Made by a program: the position numbers and the translations under genes
Source: Pontibacter populi
GTDB lineage: Bacteria > Bacteroidota > Bacteroidia > Cytophagales > Hymenobacteraceae
DNA: 64,000 nt
Direction: 5' to 3'
Assembly (NCBI RefSeq): GCF_019336435.1
Contig: NZ_JAHWXQ010000005.1
Coordinates: 124,001 to 188,000, forward strand
Shown: one piece after another, positions 1 to 7,958 of the stretch
Position numbering within the stretch: the first letter of the stretch is position 1
How the letters are laid out: each line of letters starts with the position of its first letter
The notes under the pieces: model-generated
Databases searched by the model: none
Seen by the model: only the letters and a program-made list of their open reading frames with translations
Told to the model about the DNA's origin: nothing

Positions 1-1
1 T

Positions 2-988
2 ACTGTAGATGAAGCCGAAGTTGTCGTGATTCCTGTTCCCTGGGAAGTGACAGTATCGTATAGTGCCGGTACTGCCGATGGCCCGCAGGCTATTCTGGAT
101 GCCTCGCCGCAGATAGACCTTTTTGAGCCAGCCTTAAAAGACGCCTGGAAAGCTGGTATTGCCATGGAGGAAATCTCAGAAGAGTGGCATAGTATAAGTA
201 ATGAACTGCGCGAGAAAGCGGAGAGATACATTACCTGGCTGGAAGAAGGTCAACCAGAGGTGGATGCTACTGAACTGGAAAATGTGCCGGCTGAGATAAC
301 TGCGAAAGGCGAAGAATTGCTGCAGTGGCTAAAGCAGAAAGCACTTGGTTATCTGGATCAGGGTAAAGCTGTTTGCGTGCTTGGCGGAGACCATAGTACA
401 CCGCTTGGTATGATACACGCCCTGGCTGAAAGACATGAGGAATTTGGAATCCTGCAGCTGGATGCTCATGCCGATCTACGCGTAGCTTACGAAGGCTTTA
501 AGTATTCCCATGCATCCATTATGTACAATGCGCTGCAGGTACCTCAGGTTAAAAAACTGGTGCAGGTTGGTATCCGCGATCTTTGCCAGGCAGAAGCCGA
601 AATGGCAGAGCAATCAAATGGCCGCATTACTATTTTCTATGATGCCGTGCTGAAAGAAAATATGTATGCCGGCGACAGCTGGAAAAAAGAGTGTAAAAAG
701 ATCATCGCGCAGCTGCCTCAGAAAGTGTACCTGAGCTTTGATATCGATGCCCTTGATCCGAAGCTGTGTCCGGGAACGGGTACGCCGGTTCCGGGTGGAC
801 TGGAGTTTGAAGAAGCCGTTTACCTGATCAAGCAACTGGTTAAATCCGGACGTGAGATAATAGGCTGCGACCTGAACGAAGTAGCTCCGGGTGATACAGA
901 ATGGAATGGTAACGTAGGTGCACGCCTGCTTTACAAGATCTGTAACTGGATGGCCGCTTCGCAGGGAAAACTTAAAGCTGAGTTTTAA
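2..988 (+). CDS. Agmatinase/arginase-family ureohydrolase (5' end outside window)
   Basis: This is a manganese-dependent ureohydrolase that splits a guanidino group to release urea, most likely agmatine to putrescine in polyamine synthesis. The reading frame is open from base 2, so the true start lies upstream; the first internal start codon is GTG at 26. Counted from that codon, the metal-binding motifs are GGDHS (about 119-123), DAHAD (about 146-150) and DIDALDP (about 238-244), followed by CPGTGTPVPGG and a GCDLNEVAP substrate-loop segment. All metal ligands of the family are present. Arginase or formiminoglutamase activity cannot be excluded, because the family shares these motifs. A holin-like gene follows on the same strand. 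Confidence 0.85.
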   Translation, partial: TVDEAEVVVIPVPWEVTVSYSAGTADGPQAILDASPQIDLFEPALKDAWKAGIAMEEISEEWHSISNELREKAERYITWLEEGQPEVDATELENVPAEITAKGEELLQWLKQKALGYLDQGKAVCVLGGDHSTPLGMIHALAERHEEFGILQLDAHADLRVAYEGFKYSHASIMYNALQVPQVKKLVQVGIRDLCQAEAEMAEQSNGRITIFYDAVLKENMYAGDSWKKECKKIIAQLPQKVYLSFDIDALDPKLCPGTGTPVPGGLEFEEAVYLIKQLVKSGREIIGCDLNEVAPGDTEWNGNVGARLLYKICNWMAASQGKLKAEF

Positions 989-1057
989 TCTTTAAAGTGC
1001 CGGCTGCGTAATACGTTTAATAATATGCCTTTACTATATACTTCTAAAGCTATAACT

Positions 1058-1390
1058 ATGGGATTCATTATTAAACTTTTAATTACAGGTGTTGCGGTGG
1101 TGCTCGCTTCGTATATTTTGCCAGGCGTTCACATCGATACATTTGTGACGGCGCTTATACTGGCTTTAGTGTTGGCGTTGCTTAATGCTGTAGTCAGACC
1201 GATACTTGTTATCTTAACGATACCGGTAACTATACTGACGCTAGGCCTTTTCCTGCTGGTAATAAATGCGCTGATCATTTTGCTCGCAGATTACCTGATA
1301 GCCGGCTTTACAGTTGATGGATTCCTGTGGGCATTGATATTCAGCCTTGTGCTATCCGTTATTAACGCTATCCTGGATATGATCTTCTAG
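1058..1390 (+). CDS. Small four-helix membrane protein, phage-holin superfamily IV type (PF04020-like)
   Basis: A 110-residue, very hydrophobic protein with about four membrane segments (residues 1-20, 26-45, 50-75 and 85-110) and a central VRPILVILTIPVTILTLG block, which is characteristic of the small 'phage holin family' membrane proteins found in non-phage bacterial chromosomes. Its cellular role is not known. An in-frame ATG lies upstream at 1025 and would add 11 residues; I prefer 1058 because family members begin directly with the first membrane helix. No phage genes are nearby, so the name should not be read as a lysis function. It shares a bidirectional terminator with the convergent copper-storage-like gene. 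Confidence 0.8.
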   Translation: MGFIIKLLITGVAVVLASYILPGVHIDTFVTALILALVLALLNAVVRPILVILTIPVTILTLGLFLLVINALIILLADYLIAGFTVDGFLWALIFSLVLSVINAILDMIF

Positions 1391-1407
1391 TATAGTTTAT
1401 AGTCCAC

Positions 1408-1446
1408 AAAAAAGCGGGGCCGGTATCATTACCGGCCCCGCTTTTT
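1408..1446. terminator. Bidirectional hairpin terminator
   Basis: A perfect stem, AAAGCGGGGCCGGTA paired with its complement around a 4-base loop, is flanked by A and T runs, so it can end both converging transcripts. Confidence 0.9.
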
Positions 1447-1456
1447 AATTTATATT

Positions 1457-1789
1457 TTAGCCGTTCATCCACTGGGAGCAGGCATCCGCACATTCGCGGC
1501 AGGCTTCAGCGCATTTCTGGCAATGTTCATGGTCATGTTTGCCGCATTCTTCTGCGCAGGCACGGCAAATCTCTATACACTCCTTCATCACATGTTTGGC
1601 ATGGTCAGAGTTTCGGGCTACAAATCGGGCTGTCAGCGTACAGATGTCAGCACAGTCGCGGTCCAGCATAATACAGCGGACCATCATTTTTACATCATCC
1701 TCCTGCAGGCACATGGTAGCGCAGGTTTCGCAGGCTGTAATACACTTAATGAGCACATGTTCCAGGTTGTTTGTTCTCTCAGATTTCAT
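1457..1789 (-). CDS. Four-helix-bundle copper-binding protein (DUF326, Csp-like)
   Basis: A 110-residue cytoplasmic protein with 16 cysteines, mostly in CxxxC spacing (KCITACETCATMC, ECIEICRACAEEC, HCQKCAEACRECADAC). This is the signature of the DUF326/Csp copper-storage proteins, whose cysteines line the core of a four-helix bundle and bind many Cu(I) ions. No signal peptide is visible, which suggests a cytosolic Csp3-like form rather than an exported one. The His-rich HDHEH segment near residues 85-90 may form the bundle mouth. No copper-export gene is adjacent. The family call is strong; the copper capacity is inferred. Confidence 0.88.
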   Translation of the reverse strand: MKSERTNNLEHVLIKCITACETCATMCLQEDDVKMMVRCIMLDRDCADICTLTARFVARNSDHAKHVMKECIEICRACAEECGKHDHEHCQKCAEACRECADACSQWMNG

Positions 1790-1829
1790 AGTTTTATTTT
1801 TAGGTTTCTTTTCAATAGCCTACGCTCTC

Positions 1830-1839
1830 AACTATAGTT
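1830..1839. repeat. AACTATAGTT iterated palindrome (example copy)
   Basis: One complete copy of the 10-base palindrome that recurs throughout the window. A second copy lies at 1920-1929, so two flank the recQ promoter region. Others are at 4724, 11192, 13299, 16381, 17399, 29427, 29924, 38166, 40245, 41594, 42254, 49426 and 51644. Confidence 0.9.
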
Positions 1840-1890
1840 AGTTATGAAACTTAGCGATGCTCCGGGCTGTTCAGTTGCTTAAAATAGTCT

Positions 1891-1898
1891 TATCTTTG
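1891..1898 (+). promoter_or_regulatory. Putative -7 box (TATCTTTG) for recQ
   Basis: Matches the Bacteroidota -7 consensus TAnnTTTG 50 bases upstream of the recQ ATG. No convincing -33 element was found at the usual spacing. Confidence 0.5.
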
Positions 1899-1947
1899 GG
1901 TAAGGAGTAAGCAGGCGGCAACTATAGTTTGTTGCTGAAATGAATAT

Positions 1948-4074
1948 ATGACGGAGATCAGGGAAGCGCGTGAGGCGTTAAAATTGTATTTTGGTTACGA
2001 CAACTTCAGGCCGATGCAGGAGCAGATAATTGCCCGCATTCTGAATAAAGAAGATGTAGTAGTACTGATGCCAACGGGCGGTGGTAAATCTGTTTGCTAC
2101 CAGGTGCCTGCCGTAGTAATGCCGGGTTTATGCGTGGTTATCTCTCCGCTTATTGCTCTGATGAAAGATCAGGTAGAAGCGCTGTTAGAGAACGGTATTA
2201 AAGCTGCTTTCCTGAACAGCTCACTTACTGCAGACCAGCAATACCAGGTAGAAAATGCCTGCCTTTCCGGTGAACTGAAGTTGCTTTATGTATCTCCTGA
2301 AAAGCTGCTCTCGTCCGGTTTTACGTCTTTCCTAAGAAGGCTTCAGATTTCTCTTTTTGCTGTTGATGAAGCACACTGTATTTCAGCCTGGGGCCACGAT
2401 TTCAGGCCGGAGTATACGCAGCTAAAGGTACTGAAGCAGCAGTTTCCGCAAACCCCAATGGTGGCACTAACCGCCACAGCAGACAGGCTTACGCAAAAAG
2501 ATATACAGGAACAGCTTTGCCTGCGCGATCCGGAGGTTTTTATAGCGTCTTTCGACAGGCCTAATATTAACCTGATGGTAAAGCCGGGCCGCGACCGTTT
2601 CAATAAGATCACAGAATTTCTGGAAAGGCATCATGGGCAGCCGGGTATTATTTACTGTCTCAGCCGCAAAGGCACAGAGGCGATAGCTGATAAACTTAAA
2701 AAGAACGGCTTTAAAGCTACGTGTTACCATGCCGGTATGAATGCGCAGCAACGTGCCAAAGCCCAGGAAAACTTCCTGAAAGACGATGTGCAGATCGTGT
2801 GCGCGACGGTGGCTTTCGGGATGGGAATTGATAAATCAAATGTGCGGTGGGTGATACACTATAACCTGCCTAAAAACATAGAAGGCTATTACCAGGAGAT
2901 TGGCCGTGCTGGTCGTGACGGAGCCAAGTCTGATGCACTGCTTTTCTATAGTTATGCCGATGTAATGAGTATGCGCAGCATGCTGATGGAAGGGAATGAG
3001 AAGCAGACCGAACTGCAGTTGGTAAAACTGGACCGGATGCAGCAATACGCCGAAGCCACCATTTGCCGTCGCCGTATCCTGCTGCAGTACTTCGGCGAGA
3101 CCATGAAAAAAGATTGTGGGAACTGCGACATCTGTCGTAACCCACCTGTTTCGTTTGATGGTACTTTACTGGTTCAGAAAGCGCTATCCGCTATTGCCCG
3201 CACCCAGGAGCAGGTAAATATGGGATTGCTGATTGATGTACTGCGTGGCTCCCGGAATGCACAGGTAATAGAAGGTGGCTACGACAGAATTAAAACCTAT
3301 GGTGCCGGGCGCGAAGTCGGAACACTGGACTGGCAACGTTATTTGCACCAGATGCTGAATGCCGGATTAATTGACCTGGCTTACGATCAGAACTATACCT
3401 TAAAACTGACAGAGCAAAGCCGCCAGGTTTTATTTGAAGGCCGTAAAGTGCAGCTTGTTAAATTTGATGATGTAAAGCAGCCTGTAGAGGAGACAAGAAA
3501 AGCCAGACCAAAGAAAGAAGTTATTCAGGATGCCTTATTCGAGCGGCTAAGAGCGCTGCGTAAGAAAATGGCTGATGAATTTGGCGTACCACCATACGTT
3601 ATATTTACCGATGCCACCTTACAGGAAATGGCCGCAGAAAGGCCTACGAACCGTATTTCTATGTTATCCATTTCTGGTGTTGGGGCTCTAAAGTACGAGC
3701 GCTATGGGTATGATTTCGTAAATGAGATCATCAACTTTATGACCGATGAGCAGGAGAAAGGCAACAAAGTAAAAGGCGCCACTCATCTGGTTACTTACGA
3801 AGCATACAAAACTGGTAACAACCCGGAACAAATAGCACGCCAGCGGAACCTAAACCCAGTAACAATCTACTCGCATCTGGCCACGCTCTATGAGCAAGGC
3901 TATGAAGTTGACCTGTATAAATTTGTAAGTAAGAAGGAGTATCAGGAAATAAGTAAAGCAATTGCTAAACTCGGGCCGGACGCTAAATTAAAAGACTTGT
4001 ACGAGGCGCTGGGAGAGCAGTATGAGTATCATAAAATACGGTTGTCTATTACCTTGTTTAAAGTAACTGTATAG
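1948..4074 (+). CDS. recQ: ATP-dependent DNA helicase RecQ
   Basis: A 3'-5' DNA helicase acting in recombination and fork repair. The 708-residue protein has the full RecQ layout: helicase core with Walker A (MPTGGGKS, about 41-48), DEAH box (VDEAHCISAWGHDFR, about 139-153), ALTATA motif III and a GMGIDKSNVRWV...EIGRAGRDG motif V-VI block; zinc-binding RecQ-C region (CRRR...CGNCDIC); winged-helix; HRDC domain (about 530-610); and a C-terminal helix-turn-helix extension (THLVTYEAYKTG onward). The extension is common in Bacteroidota and Firmicutes RecQ proteins and is absent from E. coli RecQ. It is probably transcribed alone, between its own -7 box and a strong terminator. Confidence 0.96.
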   Translation: MTEIREAREALKLYFGYDNFRPMQEQIIARILNKEDVVVLMPTGGGKSVCYQVPAVVMPGLCVVISPLIALMKDQVEALLENGIKAAFLNSSLTADQQYQVENACLSGELKLLYVSPEKLLSSGFTSFLRRLQISLFAVDEAHCISAWGHDFRPEYTQLKVLKQQFPQTPMVALTATADRLTQKDIQEQLCLRDPEVFIASFDRPNINLMVKPGRDRFNKITEFLERHHGQPGIIYCLSRKGTEAIADKLKKNGFKATCYHAGMNAQQRAKAQENFLKDDVQIVCATVAFGMGIDKSNVRWVIHYNLPKNIEGYYQEIGRAGRDGAKSDALLFYSYADVMSMRSMLMEGNEKQTELQLVKLDRMQQYAEATICRRRILLQYFGETMKKDCGNCDICRNPPVSFDGTLLVQKALSAIARTQEQVNMGLLIDVLRGSRNAQVIEGGYDRIKTYGAGREVGTLDWQRYLHQMLNAGLIDLAYDQNYTLKLTEQSRQVLFEGRKVQLVKFDDVKQPVEETRKARPKKEVIQDALFERLRALRKKMADEFGVPPYVIFTDATLQEMAAERPTNRISMLSISGVGALKYERYGYDFVNEIINFMTDEQEKGNKVKGATHLVTYEAYKTGNNPEQIARQRNLNPVTIYSHLATLYEQGYEVDLYKFVSKKEYQEISKAIAKLGPDAKLKDLYEALGEQYEYHKIRLSITLFKVTV

Positions 4075-4092
4075 TTTAACTGCAACTATAAA

Positions 4093-4130
4093 AACAAGAA
4101 AGCCGGCTCAAGTGAGCCGGCTTTCTTGTT
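4093..4130. terminator. Bidirectional hairpin terminator between recQ and subtilase
   Basis: A perfect 18-bp stem (AACAAGAAAGCCGGCTCA and its complement, 2-base loop) with flanking A and T tracts between two convergent genes. Confidence 0.92.
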
Positions 4131-4150
4131 TAACCTTAATTTATACAGAT

Positions 4151-5596
4151 TTATAAAACTGCAATAGCATCCGGAGTTGAGTCTTTGTCGCCGGTTACGA
4201 TGCCGTTTGTGTTTACTTTGCCTTGCAGTAACAGAATACCTGCTACGTGTGGCGCTGAGAACGATGTACCTGATGCTGTAGTTGTCATGCCACCGTTATT
4301 CGATGTGCTGGTAACACTTACACCCGGAGCTGTGAAATCTACCGGCGCACCGTAGTTAGAGAACGAACCGAAGCGGTCGTAGCGGTCCATTGCTGAAACT
4401 GTGTACACGTTAACTGCATCTACGCGAGCTGGTGAGTTGCTGATGCAATCTACAGCGCTGTTACCTGCTGCGATAGCAAACATTATTCCTTTTGCGGCAG
4501 CAGTCTTTACTGCATTATCAAGTGTTGAAGAAATTCCGCCACCAAGGCTCATGTTAACTACATCACCCGGAGAAGCAACACTAATCACATGGTTTACAGC
4601 AGAGATTGCACGAGACATCGTTCCCTGGCCTGCATCGTCGAATACGCGTAAGGCAACCACAGTAGCGCCGGAAGCAACACCGATCATGCCTAAACCATTA
4701 TTTTGGGCTGCAATAATACCGGCAACTATAGTTCCGTGGCCATAGCCATCCTCCACCGAAGTATTACCATAAATAAATGATGCACTTCTGCTTAGGTCTA
4801 TCTTAAGATCAGGATGATCTGTATCAATACCAGAGTCAATAACCCAGGCAGTTTTGCCAGTGCCATCGCCATAACCTACACGTGCAACATTCCAGGGCAC
4901 AAGCTCGCCTGCTGCAGGAACTATAGTCTTGTAAGTTTCTGTGCTTGGAGCTGGTTCTGTAACTACCGGAGTTGGCTCAGGAGTAGGAGTTGGGGCCGGC
5001 TCTGTTGGTGCAGGCTCAGTGGGAGCTGGTTCTGTCGGGGCTGGTTCCGTTGGTACCGGCTCAGTAGGAGTTGGGGTTGGAGTTGGTTCAGGTTCTGTAG
5101 TGGTTTTCTTTTTTCCACCTTTATTAGTACCCGATGTGTCTGTTGATTTCTTTGTTTTAGCAGCTGCTACCCAGGTTGGCTTACCAAGCGATATTACTCT
5201 GTCCTGCTCAATATACGCTACTTCAGGATTGCTTTTAACTTTTTCTAACTGCTCATCCGTAAGTTGGGCTGCGAACCCATTTACGGTACCATCAAACTTT
5301 TCTTTAACAGCAGAAGCATCAATCTTAAGGTTATCCAGTATACGTTGACGTGTAGTTCTGAAGGTCTGGCGTTCGCTGGTAGACAAATCATTTGAACGTG
5401 TGGTGCTTAGTCCGTTTCCGGGAGTCTTCATAACCACAATGTATTGGCCTTCAATTGGCTGGCCATGTACTGCACTAAACGTTGAACTGTTTTGTTCGAA
5501 CTGTTCTTCCATCAGTTCATCTTTCTGGCAGCTTGTTAGCGTAACAGCCGACACCAGAACCGCCATAGATAAGGCTTTCTTAAACGTTTGATTCAT
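4151..5596 (-). CDS. S8 family subtilisin-like serine protease, lipoprotein with proline-rich linker
   Basis: A secreted or surface-anchored endopeptidase. Residues 1-23 form a lipoprotein signal ending in LTSC. An inhibitor-I9 propeptide follows (about 45-135, with GQYIVVMK and NPEVAYIEQD). A low-complexity linker of PTEPAP units spans about residues 165-225. The catalytic domain carries Asp in VIDSGIDTDHPDL (about 254), His in GYGHGT (about 287) and Ser in GTSFSAPH (about 446). The protein ends only about 35 residues after the catalytic serine, so there is no sorting or PKD domain at the C terminus. All triad residues are present, so it should be active after removal of the propeptide. Confidence 0.93.
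   Translation of the reverse strand: MNQTFKKALSMAVLVSAVTLTSCQKDELMEEQFEQNSSTFSAVHGQPIEGQYIVVMKTPGNGLSTTRSNDLSTSERQTFRTTRQRILDNLKIDASAVKEKFDGTVNGFAAQLTDEQLEKVKSNPEVAYIEQDRVISLGKPTWVAAAKTKKSTDTSGTNKGGKKKTTTEPEPTPTPTPTEPVPTEPAPTEPAPTEPAPTEPAPTPTPEPTPVVTEPAPSTETYKTIVPAAGELVPWNVARVGYGDGTGKTAWVIDSGIDTDHPDLKIDLSRSASFIYGNTSVEDGYGHGTIVAGIIAAQNNGLGMIGVASGATVVALRVFDDAGQGTMSRAISAVNHVISVASPGDVVNMSLGGGISSTLDNAVKTAAAKGIMFAIAAGNSAVDCISNSPARVDAVNVYTVSAMDRYDRFGSFSNYGAPVDFTAPGVSVTSTSNNGGMTTTASGTSFSAPHVAGILLLQGKVNTNGIVTGDKDSTPDAIAVL
4935..5100. repeat. In-gene tandem repeat encoding PTEPAP linker
   Basis: Repeated blocks of about 15 bases encode (P)TEPA(P) and PTPTP units in the linker between propeptide and catalytic domain of the subtilase. 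Such a tract is prone to slippage and length variation. Confidence 0.75.
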
Positions 5597-6155
5597 CTTG
5601 AAAAGTTTGGCTAAAAGTTGAAATCTATATTGTAACTTTTTTAGGTTTGATACGTAACTGGCTTCTTCTTTATATAGTTCAAAAACAAGCGATTTTTTAA
5701 AGCTGTTATTCTCAATCCCTAGGTTGGTATTTTATTGTCTTCAATATATCGTATATAACACTGGTTAATATGTAGTTATAGTGATAATTCAATATTTATA
5801 TATTAGCTAAATAAGCCAGCATATAAACTATTATAACTACTATAGTTTGATAAACAGAATGTTGTATTGCTTTATATTGATTTTTAAAGGTAAGTAGCAA
5901 TTGTACTTAAATCAAAATTATGGTTACAGATATTATAAAGAATTAATATAACTATTTTAACAATTTTAAATATTAATAGAAAGTTCTTTATAACAGGCCA
6001 ACAATTATTTAAATAACCATACTTAAAAAAGTACAGAATAAATAATTGCTAAATATGTTAGCATTATTAAACTAATTTACTTACTTTTACTTGTGATTTG
6101 TTCTGAAAGCTAAACAGGGCAGATTTTAGGCTAACAACATTGGCACAGTTGAGAT
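5597..6155. other. AT-rich intergenic region between divergent genes
   Basis: This 559-base spacer separates the divergently transcribed subtilase and XRE/S24 genes. It is markedly more AT-rich than its surroundings, with runs such as TATATATTAGC, and holds a TACTATAGTT variant near 5838. Both promoters must lie here. I found no coding potential and no exact TAnnTTTG box placed well for either gene. An AT-rich spacer like this could carry operator sites of the S24 regulator, but no clear inverted repeat stands out. Confidence 0.5.
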
Positions 6156-6926
6156 ATGGTAACATCAAACTTAAGATTCCTTCGTAAAAATGCTGGTTAT
6201 ACCCAGGCGCAGCTTGCTGAAAAGCTTGATATAAAGCGTTCGTTAGTGGGTGCTTATGAAGAGGGAAGGGCAGAACCCAAGCTAAGCACGCTTGTAAATA
6301 TTGCGAACCTGTTCTCTATCTCTCTTGATGAGTTGATAACCCTGGACCTGTCAAATAATGCTGGTAAAGGCGGTATCCAAAAATCCGGAGAAGGTAAACT
6401 GCGTGTGCTTGCCATTACTGTTGATGGCAATGATAAAGAAAATATTGAACTGGTGCCTCTCAAGGCAAGTGCCGGTTACCTGAATGGCTACGCAGACCCC
6501 GAATTTATCGAAGAGCTTCCTCGTTTCAGGCTTCCTATGCTTGGCAACAGCGGTACGTTCCGTGCATTTGAGATCAGCGGTGATTCTATGCTGCCAATTA
6601 CTTCAGGTACGGTTATAGTTGGCCGCTTTGTAGAGGATTGGAAAACTATAAAAGATGGCACGCCTTGCATTATAGTTAGCCAGAAAGAAGGTGTTGTTTT
6701 CAAACGTATCTATAATAAGCTTCAGGATACTGCTGTATTACGCCTGCACTCCGACAACCCGGTTTACTCGCCTTACGAACTGCATGTAGAAGATATACTG
6801 GAAATCTGGGAGGCAAGGTCTTACATTAGCTCCACTTTCCCGATCGCTGATCTGTCGCTTGATAAACTTTCGTCTATCGTGCTGGATCTGCAGAAAGAAA
6901 TGCAGAAGCTGAAGAAGGTAGACTAA
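6156..6926 (+). CDS. XRE-family regulator with LexA-like S24 domain
   Basis: A DNA-binding regulator of 256 residues. Residues 5-60 form an HTH_3 domain (YTQAQLAEKLDIKRSLVGAYEEGRAEP). A LexA/CI-type S24 peptidase fold follows at about 95-230, with the nucleophile Ser in SGDSMLP and the general-base Lys in VVFKRIYN. An Ala-Gly pair in KASAGYLNGY (about residues 109-110) sits where LexA-type proteins cleave themselves. The C terminus is a short coiled coil (LQKEMQKLKK). It therefore has everything needed for damage- or ligand-triggered self-cleavage, but no phage or SOS genes adjoin it. Such proteins are common in Bacteroidota and their regulon is unknown. It is monocistronic. Confidence 0.85.
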   Translation: MVTSNLRFLRKNAGYTQAQLAEKLDIKRSLVGAYEEGRAEPKLSTLVNIANLFSISLDELITLDLSNNAGKGGIQKSGEGKLRVLAITVDGNDKENIELVPLKASAGYLNGYADPEFIEELPRFRLPMLGNSGTFRAFEISGDSMLPITSGTVIVGRFVEDWKTIKDGTPCIIVSQKEGVVFKRIYNKLQDTAVLRLHSDNPVYSPYELHVEDILEIWEARSYISSTFPIADLSLDKLSSIVLDLQKEMQKLKKVD

Positions 6927-6952
6927 CTAATTTTAAAGTAATGAAACTATAG

Positions 6953-6985
6953 AAATCCTGTGTGGGCAACTGCGCAGGATTTTTT
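6953..6985 (+). terminator. Hairpin terminator after XRE/S24 gene
   Basis: The stem AAATCCTG with CAGGATTT is followed by a T run, 27 bases after the stop codon. Confidence 0.75.
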
Positions 6986-7111
6986 GTGCCCGGCTGTTTC
7001 CAATATCTGTAAGAATGTTCATTTTTAACAAGTAACTGTAAATATGCGTAAAGGCTAACAGTATGTATGATTTAGTGTGTTGTATGCCAAACCTATACTT
7101 TTAGAAGCACG

Positions 7112-7831
7112 ATGATAAAACAGATAAGCGCTGCAGAGCGGCACGAAGCAAGAACAGGAGAATGGCTCCGCTCAAATTACCTTTTCTCTTTCGCAGATTA
7201 CTATGATCCTGCTAATGTACAGTTTGGTCCGCTACGGGTATTTAACGAGGACTACGTAAGTCCTGATTCTGGTTTCCCGACGCATCCGCATACCGAAATG
7301 GAGATTGTAACTATAGTGCTGGACGGAGAAATTACGCACACTGACAGTCTGGGCAATGATCTGGTTATCCATGCCGGCGAAGTACAGCGCATGACAGCAG
7401 GCACTGGTATCACACATTCTGAAGCTAATAAGTCGGAGGCAGAAGTGCATTTACTGCAACTATGGTTTCTGCCGAATAAGCGGGGCATTGCGCCATCCTA
7501 CGAGCAAATGAAGATCGACTTTCTGGATACCAAAGATGAACTTGTGCCTCTGGTTACCGGGCAGAAGGTCATGGAAGATGTGGTTTTCATTAACTCCAAT
7601 TCTACAATCTTTTACGGTAATTTCAGCCAGGGCAAAGATATGCTTTTTCAAACCTTTAAGATCAGGAAGAGCCTGATCTATGTGCTGGAAGGAAACTTAA
7701 TAGTGAACGGCGTTGAGTTGGAAAAAAACGACCAGGTCAGGCTGGAAGAACAGGAGGTTATTACCTTTCACGCGACTTCTAAAGCATCGTTCATACTCGT
7801 AGATGTTCCGGCTGTGGAGGCTAATTATTGA
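7112..7831 (+). CDS. Pirin family protein (bicupin)
   Basis: A 239-residue bicupin related to pirin and E. coli YhaK. The N-terminal cupin contains the metal-binding HPHTEMEIVTIVLDGE block (His and Glu ligands, about residues 57-72) and the conserved GEVQRMTAGTGITHSE segment (about 89-104). The second cupin (about 150-239) is more divergent, as in all pirins. Members of this family have quercetin 2,3-dioxygenase activity in vitro, and some bind redox or metabolic partners; the natural substrate here is unknown. It stands alone between two terminators. Confidence 0.9.
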   Translation: MIKQISAAERHEARTGEWLRSNYLFSFADYYDPANVQFGPLRVFNEDYVSPDSGFPTHPHTEMEIVTIVLDGEITHTDSLGNDLVIHAGEVQRMTAGTGITHSEANKSEAEVHLLQLWFLPNKRGIAPSYEQMKIDFLDTKDELVPLVTGQKVMEDVVFINSNSTIFYGNFSQGKDMLFQTFKIRKSLIYVLEGNLIVNGVELEKNDQVRLEEQEVITFHATSKASFILVDVPAVEANY

Positions 7832-7871
7832 TAAAATCAACTTTAATTATAATATCTGTAAGGATTTTATG

Positions 7872-7906
7872 AGCGGCTGTACGATTAACTCGTACAGCCG
7901 CTTTTA
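7872..7906 (+). terminator. Hairpin terminator after pirin gene
   Basis: The stem GCGGCTGTACGA pairs perfectly around a 5-base loop and is followed by TTTTATTTT. Confidence 0.88.
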
Positions 7907-7958
7907 TTTTAGCAAAGGATGGGAAGGTTTGATATCTTAGCTTAAAATTTACAGCAAA

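Noticed and set aside
1058..1390. Holin-like protein as a sign of prophage
   Set aside because: The family is widespread outside phages and no phage gene lies near it or near the XRE/S24 regulator.
4814..5348. Gly/Val/Ser-rich and Trp/Cys-rich frames opposite the subtilase linker
   Set aside because: They are antisense readings of the PTEPAP repeat.
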